Shown here: positions 35,501-40,703 of the stretch, piece after piece
Numbering within the stretch: the first letter of the stretch is position 1
Layout of the letters: every line of letters starts with the position of its first letter
NCBI RefSeq assembly: GCF_023502205.1
Contig: NZ_JAMFLG010000039.1
Location: forward strand, 1-40,703
DNA from: Aquiflexum sp. TKW24L
GTDB lineage: Bacteria > Bacteroidota > Bacteroidia > Cytophagales > Cyclobacteriaceae
Direction of reading: 5' to 3'
DNA length: 40,703 nt
Translations under genes and position numbers: made by a program
The notes under the pieces: model-generated
Told to the model about the DNA's origin: nothing
Databases searched by the model: none
What the model saw: the letters and a program-made list of their open reading frames with translations, nothing else

Positions 35501-35603
35501 TTATACAGACTATCCGGGATACGATCCTGAGTTCGTAGGTGCAGGTACTGGTCAGATTCCTATGACTAAAAACTATACCATAGGTGTTCAAATCGGATTC
35601 TAA
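32541..35603 (+). CDS. SusC/RagA-family TonB-linked outer-membrane protein
   Basis: A 1020-aa outer-membrane importer that forms the channel under a SusD lid. In order: signal peptide (MKKVLLLGLMLLFVGAAAFAQ), carboxypeptidase-regulatory-like domain (about 24-100, GTVTSGEDRLPLPGASVLVKG), plug domain (about 105-240, with the SusC signature ESMEILKDAASAAIYGSQAANG) and a barrel ending TKNYTIGVQIGF. The nutrient is unknown: no glycosidase, peptidase, sulfatase or sigma/anti-sigma pair is adjacent. It is followed 22 nt later by susD. Confidence 0.95.
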   Translation: MKKVLLLGLMLLFVGAAAFAQGRVVTGTVTSGEDRLPLPGASVLVKGTTIGAATDLDGKFSLNVPDGRNVLVISFTGFVDQEISLGNRTQIVIELQPDISSLGEVIVTGYGTTPKREVTGAVSSVKGDVIANLPLQSFDRALQGRAAGVQVRSANGLPGGAVNIRIRGVGSINAGNEPLFIIDGVQLNNQSNASFTQSNPLAFLNPNDIESMEILKDAASAAIYGSQAANGVVIITTKRGKQGKARFEFNAFGGQTQPMKYLDVLGGSEWYNMRKEAWINSGNALPEANTLSNMARLPANWQTLTAADLDAIGQGLQTYDWQREVMGTGKIQNYELSVSGGDDKTTFFLSGSYNYQESSFKPVDFERGTVRLALSHQATPRLNIETSINLSTFQQNIPFAVGGAFLGNPAFSSSAVLPHNPIYNEDGTFNTAIGGVLGQNVVLVNAYNSGLQRTNTVVGNIVANYKILDNLVFRSLFGLDYRLLQGESYRDPRTPDGAGVVGRASEQSDWRTRFITTQTLNWNKTFNSVHNVSGIFGLEYVSETRQGLSGAGIGFPTFQFRTIQSSATPESISGFWTGYKRAGAFISGSYDYKKKYLATITARYDGSSRFGANNQFGLFPSIRVGWNIVEESFLKNSEAVSDLKLRASYGKTGNDQIGNFAARGLYGGGGNYAGQAGIRPSSLANLNLGWESNVTFNLGLDYGFLSNRITGSLDVFDRRTRDLLLDQPIIWTNGFSDIANNVGELQNKGIEFEVSTINIDKGGFRWNTSFNFTYIKNQIISLYDDLQFLPANPGLAVGQPVGNPQNDGVAAPGSFFAATYAGVNPATGRPMWYDINGNITYLPLAADRQYQGSNLATTFGGLNNTFFYKGFELTAFFTYEYGAVVTDGQYSFLRENGTRLTLNALREVHDRRWTTPGQITDIPRNLTTNAGNEARGAGRNSGSAGLLKADFIRLAQLTFAYSFSPTLVRNLGLTRARIYAQGLNLWTYTDYPGYDPEFVGAGTGQIPMTKNYTIGVQIGF

Positions 35604-35625
35604 ACATCTTAAGGAAATGAAAAAT

Positions 35626-37137
35626 ATGAAATTTATAAATAAAATTGTCTTATCCTTTGTCTTTGCAGGAACCTTCCTATTTACTTCCTGCGATGACCTA
35701 CTACAAGTTGAACCAAGACAATCTATCGATGCCAACGGAGCATTGAATACTCCCGATGCACTATCAGCCGCACTCAACTCTGTTTATGCGAGATTGAGAC
35801 CGGTTTCTAATTATGGTAGGGACTTATTGGCGCTTTCAGATGCTTTAGCAGATGTTGGTCAGACTACTTCGAATTCTGGTCGTTTGATCGGTGAAAATAA
35901 CAACCAACCCAATGCACATTTTGGAGCAGGGTTTTGGGCAAACAGTTATTTTGCAATCAATGAAGCCAATCTCATCCTTGCTGCTCTTCCGGCAGTTCAA
36001 GGCGCATCTGCAGCACAATTGGCAAGATGGGAAGGAGAAGCTAAGTTCTTAAGAGCTTTGTATTACTTCGATTTGGTTAAGGTGTATTCCTACATCCCTA
36101 CTGCCATCTATACCCCAGGGGTAACAGACGAAGGCGGTATTCCTTTGGTATTAGAAGGAGTAATTACCTCTGATGCAGCATTGTCCCGTCAGTCTTCAAG
36201 AGCAACCATCGATCAGGTTTATACCCAGATCTATACTGATCTTGAATCTGCTAAAACTTTGTTGACTTCAAGAGGTACTTATTTTGCTTCATCTGCAGCA
36301 GCATCAGCTTTGTTGTCGAGGGTAGCTTTATATAGAGGTGATTGGGCAAAATCAGTGGCTGAATCTACTACCGCGCTAGCAAGTACTGTCGGAACTGTCT
36401 TGTCTGGACAAGCTTATATCAATGGCTGGAGAGCAGAAGTAAATCCTGAGTCTATGTTTGAGGTAAGGTTTGCAATTCCTGCCGAAGCTATAGGTGTAAA
36501 TGAGTCTCTTCAAACTTCCTACACAACCCTTCTTAACTTGACTGCCAACAAAAATTCTCAAGGTGGTTGGGGTGACTTTATCCCAAATGCAAGAGTAAGA
36601 GGATTCTTTGGATTGACTCAACTTCAACTTGGCAATCCTGCTACTGATAATAACAACTGGGATGTGACTAGAAATTCAGACATCAGGGCTTTCTTGTACA
36701 CCACCGGAAACACTGTAAGAGGTGCAGGACGTCAGATCGAAAGTATCAAATTTGCCTCCAAAAATGGATTTGCGTACGGAGACAATGTACCTGTGATCAG
36801 AAAATCTGAAATGCATTTGAACAGGGCTGAAGCGAACTACCATATTCCTGGAAACGAAGGAGCTGCATTGACTGAATTAAACGCTTTCAAAGGTTTAAGA
36901 GGTCTTCCTGCAGTTGCTTTGACAGGTCAGGCATTATTGGATGAGATTCTTTTGGAGAGATTCAAAGAGTTTGCATTTGAAGGCCACAGATGGTTTGATT
37001 TGAAAAGATATGGTAGAGATGTTGTGAAAACTACGCCAGTTGTCAATTTGGCATTTGATGATTTCAAAATCCTTCCTCCTATCCCACAAAGAGAAGTTGA
37101 TGGTAACCCTAATTTGAACCAGAACAGAGGCTACTAA
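35626..37137 (+). CDS. SusD/RagB-family nutrient-binding lipoprotein
   Basis: The surface lipoprotein that captures substrate for the SusC channel. It has a lipoprotein signal (MKFINKIVLSFVFAGTFLFTSC, Cys22), the N-terminal SusD helices (DALSAALNSVYARLRP) with TPR-like packing, the segment RWEGEAKFLRALYYFDLVKVY typical of the family, and the C-terminal ERFKEFAFEGHRWFDLKRYGR and PIPQREVDGNPNLNQN signature. I chose ATG 35626, about 10 nt after AAGGA; ATG 35617 is possible and adds MKN. About 503 aa. Confidence 0.94.
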   Translation: MKFINKIVLSFVFAGTFLFTSCDDLLQVEPRQSIDANGALNTPDALSAALNSVYARLRPVSNYGRDLLALSDALADVGQTTSNSGRLIGENNNQPNAHFGAGFWANSYFAINEANLILAALPAVQGASAAQLARWEGEAKFLRALYYFDLVKVYSYIPTAIYTPGVTDEGGIPLVLEGVITSDAALSRQSSRATIDQVYTQIYTDLESAKTLLTSRGTYFASSAAASALLSRVALYRGDWAKSVAESTTALASTVGTVLSGQAYINGWRAEVNPESMFEVRFAIPAEAIGVNESLQTSYTTLLNLTANKNSQGGWGDFIPNARVRGFFGLTQLQLGNPATDNNNWDVTRNSDIRAFLYTTGNTVRGAGRQIESIKFASKNGFAYGDNVPVIRKSEMHLNRAEANYHIPGNEGAALTELNAFKGLRGLPAVALTGQALLDEILLERFKEFAFEGHRWFDLKRYGRDVVKTTPVVNLAFDDFKILPPIPQREVDGNPNLNQNRGY

Positions 37138-37150
37138 AATCGAATTGAAC

Positions 37151-37624
37151 ATGAAAAAGATATTAGCATTATTATCATTTACCTTGGTTTTGGCCTTCTC
37201 CTCTTGTATTGAGCAGAATTACCCAACTTGGTCAGGAGCTGTAGTCGAATTTCAGGATGCCGTAGTTAGGGCTCCTGCGGCAGGTGTGACCTATCCAAGG
37301 ATTATTGTAGCAAATACAGTAGGGACTGTCAACCTTCAGGTCAATCTAGTTTCAGCGCATAAATCAAGTGATGAAACCATTACTTATAAAATAGTACCTG
37401 AAGGAACGACCGGTGTTGCGGGAACAGATTTTGTAGTTTCCGGATCTGTTGTAATACCTGCCGGTTCAAGTACTGCAAACGCTGTGGTAACCATCCCAAA
37501 TACAGGGCGTATCGGTGGAGCAGTTGACGTATTGCTTGAACTTGAGGGAAATGCTCAAATTCCTGCAAGTGAGAATCACAAACGAGTACAGATTAGAATC
37601 ACAAGACCTAATCCTGCACCTTAA
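37151..37624 (+). CDS. Surface lipoprotein, third gene of the SusCD operon (DUF4843-like)
   Basis: A 157-aa lipoprotein: signal MKKILALLSFTLVLAFSSC with lipobox Cys19, then a single beta-rich domain (TVNLQVNLVSAHKSSDETIT, then GSVVIPAGSSTANAVVTIP) with a Calx-beta-like pattern. It resembles the small DUF4843-type proteins coded after SusD genes and is probably an accessory surface-binding protein; that role is inference. It starts 13 nt after the susD stop and ends before a strong terminator, closing a three-gene operon. Confidence 0.75.
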   Translation: MKKILALLSFTLVLAFSSCIEQNYPTWSGAVVEFQDAVVRAPAAGVTYPRIIVANTVGTVNLQVNLVSAHKSSDETITYKIVPEGTTGVAGTDFVVSGSVVIPAGSSTANAVVTIPNTGRIGGAVDVLLELEGNAQIPASENHKRVQIRITRPNPAP

Positions 37625-37644
37625 ATAAAATTGAAATTAATTTG

Positions 37645-37672
37645 AAAAAAGGCTGGGGAACCAGCCTTTTTT
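37645..37672 (+). terminator. Terminator of the SusCD operon
   Basis: AAAAAAGGCTGG (37645-37656) pairs perfectly with CCAGCCTTTTTT (37661-37672) around GGAA and runs into more T. Confidence 0.9.
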
Positions 37673-37686
37673 TTTTACTTTTGAAA

Positions 37687-38355
37687 ATGATGAAGTTTAG
37701 TTTAAAGAGTATTATAGCATTGCTTTTTGTTGGATTATGTAATCCTGCATTGGCACAGTTGAAGTTATTGAAAGATGATGCTTCAGGAGGGAGACCTATA
37801 ACATCAAATCCTTATGCAGAATTCAAAGGGTCTGCCTACTTATTGGATTTTGAAGTAGGTAGTATTCTTTTCTCGGAAAAGGATACAGCAAAAAATATGA
37901 TCATCGCCTTCAATGCGTATGATAACACCTTAGAACAGAAAATGGACGGCAACTTGTTGGCATTTATTCCAAGTAAAATTTCCGGATTTATTCTCAATAC
38001 AGGTTCTAAACCTCGGGAATTCAGATCGGGTTATTCTATCCCTAAAATTGGATCGAATGTATTTGTTGAAATTTTGGTAGATGGGGAATATACTTTGATC
38101 AGTCACCATTTCAAAACCTTGGGAGATGACGTCAATGCTGCGTATGGTTCCCAAAAGTCCAAAGCATTCCAAAATGTAGAGCAGCTATATGTCGTAAAAG
38201 ATGGTAATGCTCTCATGTTGAAAACCAAACCGAAATTTCTACAGGAAACTTTTGGTTCGGACACACCGAAAGTCAACAAATTGATCAAGGATTATTCCTT
38301 GGACATCAAAGAAAGATCAGATGTCATCAGATTGGTAAGACTTCTCAATACCTGA
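37687..38355 (+). CDS. Secreted protein of unknown family
   Basis: A 222-aa exported protein that I cannot assign. It has a signal peptide (MMKFSLKSIIALLFVGLCNPALAQ). The mature part has short strands and a conserved-looking core (LDFEVGSILFSEKDTAKNM, then KISGFILNTGSKPREFRSGY), and ends with a helix (DVIRLVRLLNT). The start is placed at 37687 because the frame further upstream runs through the preceding terminator. A terminator follows. It may belong to the SusCD neighbourhood but has its own transcription unit. Confidence 0.7.
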   Translation: MMKFSLKSIIALLFVGLCNPALAQLKLLKDDASGGRPITSNPYAEFKGSAYLLDFEVGSILFSEKDTAKNMIIAFNAYDNTLEQKMDGNLLAFIPSKISGFILNTGSKPREFRSGYSIPKIGSNVFVEILVDGEYTLISHHFKTLGDDVNAAYGSQKSKAFQNVEQLYVVKDGNALMLKTKPKFLQETFGSDTPKVNKLIKDYSLDIKERSDVIRLVRLLNT

Positions 38356-38370
38356 TAAATTTTTAAATCA

Positions 38371-38399
38371 AACCCTTTCGATCCGAAAGGGTTTTTTTC
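38371..38399 (+). terminator. Terminator after the unknown secreted protein gene
   Basis: AACCCTTTCG (38371-38380) pairs with CGAAAGGGTT (38384-38393) with a 3-nt loop, followed by a T run. Confidence 0.88.
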
Positions 38400-38412
38400 A
38401 TGCTTTATTAGA

Positions 38413-38445
38413 TTTGTCTATCCTTATACTTTTTGTGTATTTTTG
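38413..38445 (+). promoter_or_regulatory. Probable promoter of the PTPS/QueD-family gene
   Basis: TTTG (38413-38416), a 21-nt spacer and TATTTTTG (38438-38445) fit the Bacteroidota consensus with a slightly long spacer. The predicted start is near 38452, 14 nt before the ATG. Confidence 0.5.
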
Positions 38446-38465
38446 CACCTCATTAGAATTTGTGA

Positions 38466-38885
38466 ATGGTACACGTTTGTAGAAAAGAGCATTTCAACGC
38501 AGCCCATAAGCTTTGGAATCCCAATTGGTCGGAGGAAAAAAATACAGCAGTATTTGGTCCTTGTGCCAATGTTAATTGGCATGGGCATAATTTTGAGCTA
38601 ATAGTCACTGTAAAAGGTCTCCCCGATCCTGAGACAGGTTTTGTGGTGGATTTAAAGCAGTTGAGCACTTTGATCAGGACATTGGTCATAGACAAAGTGG
38701 ACCACAAAAACCTCAATGTGGATGTTGATTTTATGCTGGGCAAAATGGCAAGCTGTGAAAACCTCATCATGGAATTTTGGAAAATCCTTGAGCCCGCTGT
38801 CAACCTAATCGTCCCTAGGGGAAAATTATACAAACTCACTCTTTACGAAACCCCTAGAAATTTTGTGGAGTACTTTGGGGAGTAG
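38466..38885 (+). CDS. 6-pyruvoyl-tetrahydropterin synthase / QueD family enzyme
   Basis: A 139-aa T-fold enzyme acting on dihydroneopterin triphosphate. Zinc ligands are His14 (HFNAAH), His39 and His41 (WHGHN). The catalytic Cys33 stands five residues before HGH (C-x5-HGH). As I recall the COG0720 subfamilies, QueD has C-x3-HGH and true pyruvoyl-tetrahydropterin synthases have C-x5-HGH, so the product may be a tetrahydropterin rather than the queuosine intermediate. The C-terminal ETPRNFVEYFG is the family ending. It is monocistronic and not next to queE (29439-30068). I leave the symbol empty because function is ambiguous. Confidence 0.88.
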   Translation: MVHVCRKEHFNAAHKLWNPNWSEEKNTAVFGPCANVNWHGHNFELIVTVKGLPDPETGFVVDLKQLSTLIRTLVIDKVDHKNLNVDVDFMLGKMASCENLIMEFWKILEPAVNLIVPRGKLYKLTLYETPRNFVEYFGE

Positions 38886-38915
38886 TAATTTGGTTGGTAA
38901 AAAGCTGAGTTTTAT

Positions 38916-38943
38916 TTGTGGTAAGAAGTAAAAGGTGAGAGGT
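38916..38943 (+). repeat. Left inverted repeat of the four-helix-bundle cassette
   Basis: TTGTGGTAAGA (38916-38926) and GTAAAAGGTGAGAGGT (38928-38943) are exact reverse complements of 39467-39477 and 39415-39430, in mirrored order. Confidence 0.75.
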
Positions 38944-38996
38944 GGGGTCAGCCCTGAATCTGAGATTTTTTTTTGATTTGGAATCCTTTTATTTTT

Positions 38997-39022
38997 TGTT
39001 AAATTAATAAGTTAATTTAACA
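38997..39022. repeat. Perfect 26-bp palindrome before the four-helix-bundle gene
   Basis: TGTTAAATTAA (38997-39007), TAAG, TTAATTTAACA (39012-39022): 11-bp exact arms ending 9 nt before the ATG, where a ribosome-binding site would be. It could be an operator or an RNA hairpin controlling translation. Confidence 0.8.
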
Positions 39023-39031
39023 GACTTGCTC

Positions 39032-39406
39032 ATGACCTTTGTAAGCAACTACAAGAATCTGGAGGTTTATATTTTGTCAAGATCTTTGGCTTCGAATATT
39101 TTCTTGTTAACAAAAAAATTTCCAAAGGAGGAAATGTATTCACTTACTGATCAAATCCGAAGGTCGTCAAGGTCTGTGGGTGCTCAAATAGCAGAATCAT
39201 GGGCCAAAAGAAGATATGAAAAACATTTTATCAGTAAGTTGACAGATGCTGATGCGGAAATCATGGAGACACAGCATTGGATCGAAATCGCATTCGACCT
39301 TAAGCTGATATCAGAAGAAGAGTTGACCAAAGTGTTGAATGATTGTGCTTCAATTAATAGAATGCTAAATTCAATTATCAATAAATCCTCCCAATTCTGC
39401 AAATAA
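39032..39406 (+). CDS. Four-helix-bundle protein (S23 / 23S rRNA intervening-sequence protein family)
   Basis: A 124-aa all-helical protein of the S23/IVP family, best known from intervening sequences in 23S rRNA and related in fold to the Avd accessory proteins of diversity-generating retroelements. Family features are YKNLEVYILSRSLASNIF at the start, the core DQIRRSSRSVGAQIAESWAKRRY (about residues 40-62) and EIMETQHWIEIA in helix 3. No rRNA is near, so this is a free-standing copy. A TTG 6 nt upstream is an alternative start. It lies inside inverted repeats, with a perfect palindrome in its leader. Function is unknown; RNA binding is inferred from the family. Confidence 0.88.
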   Translation: MTFVSNYKNLEVYILSRSLASNIFLLTKKFPKEEMYSLTDQIRRSSRSVGAQIAESWAKRRYEKHFISKLTDADAEIMETQHWIEIAFDLKLISEEELTKVLNDCASINRMLNSIINKSSQFCK

Positions 39407-39414
39407 CTTACCTT

Positions 39415-39477
39415 ACCTCTCACCTTTTACCTTCAACTTTTAACCTCTCACCTTTAACCTCCCACCTCTTACCACAA
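39415..39477 (-). repeat. Right inverted repeat and C-rich low-complexity tract
   Basis: Contains the mirror copies of the left repeat (39415-39430 and 39467-39477), separated by about 36 bp of ACCTCTCACC-like expansion. It ends 2 nt before the lpxB start codon. Confidence 0.75.
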
Positions 39478-39479
39478 CA

Positions 39480-40592
39480 ATGAAATACTACTTCATATCA
39501 GGTGAAAGATCCGGCGACCTCCATGCCTCCAACCTTATCCGGGCCATCAAAGCCTTGGATCCTAAAGCTACCTTTCGTGGCATGGGTGGAGACTATTCCA
39601 AAAATGAAGGACTTTCACTCTGCGCCCATTATGATGAAGTGGCAGTCATGGGTTTTGTGGAGGTATTGTTTGGATTCAGAAAAGTATTGAAATACCTATC
39701 ACAGATCAAAAAAGATATTCTTGACACCAAACCTGACATCCTCATCCTAGTGGATTATGGGGGTTTCAACATGAAAATGGCAGCTTTTGGGAAAAAGCAA
39801 AACATCCCCGTCCATTATTATATTCCACCCAAAGTCTGGGCCTGGAACCAAAAAAGAGCTTTTAAAATAAAAGAGTTCACAGATCAGGTATATTCAATTC
39901 TCCCATTTGAACCGTTATTTTTTGAGAAGTTTGGAGTTAAAATTGAATATGTAGGAAATCCCTTGTTGGATGAAATAGCCAAATTTGAACCACATCCCTT
40001 TTTCCATCAAAAGAACAGCCTAAGTTACAGTCCAATCATTGCCTTACTTCCTGGCAGTAGAAAACAGGAACTCGACAACATGATGCAGGTCATGCTGCAG
40101 GTAGTCAAAAAGTTTCCCAATGCGCAGTTTGTCATTGCAGGGGTTACCAATCTAGGCCCTGCGCTCTATGAACCTGCGATCAAAGCCGGGATCAATGTGA
40201 CATACGATCAGACTTACGACCTCCTTCACCATGCCAATGCTGCTGTTGTTACATCCGGGACTGCCACTTTGGAAACAGCCCTTTTTCGAGTTCCCCAAGT
40301 GGTCGTTTACAAGACCTCTAGTATCAGCTATGCCATCGCCAAAAGGCTTATCAGGGTTCCGTTTATCTCCTTGGTGAACTTGATCGCCGACCGGAAAGTG
40401 GTAACCGAACTGATCCAAGATGATTACAACATTGATAACCTCAGTCAGGAACTGAACCTGATCCTTTCCAATATTCTTCACAAGGCAGATATTTTGGATG
40501 GCTATACCGAAATCAAAGAAAAATTAGGAACCAAATCTGCTTCAGATACAGCTGCGAAAATGATTTGTGGCAGTTTAGGGATTAACCATTGA
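39480..40592 (+). CDS. lpxB: Lipid-A-disaccharide synthase
   Basis: A GT19 glycosyltransferase joining UDP-diacylglucosamine and lipid X into the lipid A disaccharide on the inner face of the inner membrane. The 370-aa protein shows the N-terminal SGERSGDLHASNLI motif, the membrane-associating IPPKVWAWNQKR segment, and in the C-terminal domain LLPGSRKQELDNMMQ and TSGTATLETALFRVPQVVVY. The length is normal. It starts right after the repeat tract, so its promoter lies in or before the repeats. Confidence 0.96.
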   Translation: MKYYFISGERSGDLHASNLIRAIKALDPKATFRGMGGDYSKNEGLSLCAHYDEVAVMGFVEVLFGFRKVLKYLSQIKKDILDTKPDILILVDYGGFNMKMAAFGKKQNIPVHYYIPPKVWAWNQKRAFKIKEFTDQVYSILPFEPLFFEKFGVKIEYVGNPLLDEIAKFEPHPFFHQKNSLSYSPIIALLPGSRKQELDNMMQVMLQVVKKFPNAQFVIAGVTNLGPALYEPAIKAGINVTYDQTYDLLHHANAAVVTSGTATLETALFRVPQVVVYKTSSISYAIAKRLIRVPFISLVNLIADRKVVTELIQDDYNIDNLSQELNLILSNILHKADILDGYTEIKEKLGTKSASDTAAKMICGSLGINH

Positions 40593-40703
40593 GGATATTT
40601 TACCTTACAAAATAGACACATAGCCCACATAGATTTTTAGAAGAAAATAATAAAGGATTTATATGGTCAATTTAATTTTTGAAATCAATAATCTCTGACC
40701 AAG

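Noticed and set aside
37676-37683. TACTTTTG as a -7 element for the unknown secreted protein
   Set aside because: It lies in the T-tract of the preceding terminator, lacks a -33 element and would give a leaderless transcript; chance is likely.

Overview
The window reads as chromosome of a pigmented aerobic member of the Bacteroidota, most likely order Cytophagales, family Cyclobacteriaceae (Algoriphagus-like). The evidence is a SusC/SusD outer-membrane pair, a DUF4270 lipoprotein, promoters of the Bacteroidota type (TTTG, 19 nt, TAnnTTTG), A/T-rich spacers with weak Shine-Dalgarno sequences, and a carotenoid cluster with CrtW, CrtZ and a CruF-type hydratase. Genus-level placement is inference from protein resemblance. 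I see no CRISPR array, rRNA operon, intact transposase or prophage structural gene.

Layout. 1-6563: glmS, then a DUF4270 lipoprotein overlapping a degenerate glycogen-synthase-like protein, divergent from panC-panD-flippase-like. 6597-12075: a membrane zinc peptidase, an acyl-CoA dehydrogenase, an AraC-family regulator and a TonB-dependent receptor. 12167-18992 (minus strand): the carotenoid cluster crtW, ispH, crtB, crtI, ECF sigma factor, CarH-like B12-binding MerR regulator, crtZ and cruF. Divergent from it are a DUF4286 gene, tspO and tag. 20573-26644: a duplicated-domain secreted protein, a Rieske protein, a CsaA-like protein, a small secreted protein, a SpoU-type methyltransferase, mutS and a LuxR-type regulator. 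26700-27175: tRNA-Gly and tRNA-Leu behind a consensus promoter and two apparent tRNA-Gly remnants. 27291-31991: an XRE/S24 repressor, ogt, a GNAT acetyltransferase, queE with a candidate preQ1 riboswitch, and an OmpA/PD40 protein. 32541-37624: susC, susD and a third surface lipoprotein. The window closes with an unknown secreted protein, a PTPS/QueD-family enzyme, a four-helix-bundle (S23/IVP-type) gene inside inverted repeats, and lpxB.

How the genes work together. IspH supplies isoprenoid precursors, CrtB makes phytoene, CrtI desaturates it, CruF hydrates an acyclic end, and CrtW and CrtZ oxidise a beta-ring. This set suits a flexixanthin-type monocyclic ketocarotenoid, but the lycopene cyclase, the 3,4-desaturase (CrtD) and the GGPP synthase are not in the window. 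The CarH-like regulator keeps the W-x9-EH and cobalamin-ligand motifs, and the promoter of the sigma-crtI-crtB unit carries three TTGTYTAA boxes, two of them at the promoter core. Light- and B12-dependent control is therefore a specific testable prediction.

The best leads for undescribed biology are the roughly 560-bp inverted-repeat cassette around the four-helix-bundle gene, the CarH operator model, the degenerate GT5 protein fixed beside panCD, and the tRNA-Gly remnants with hairpins in the D-loop.
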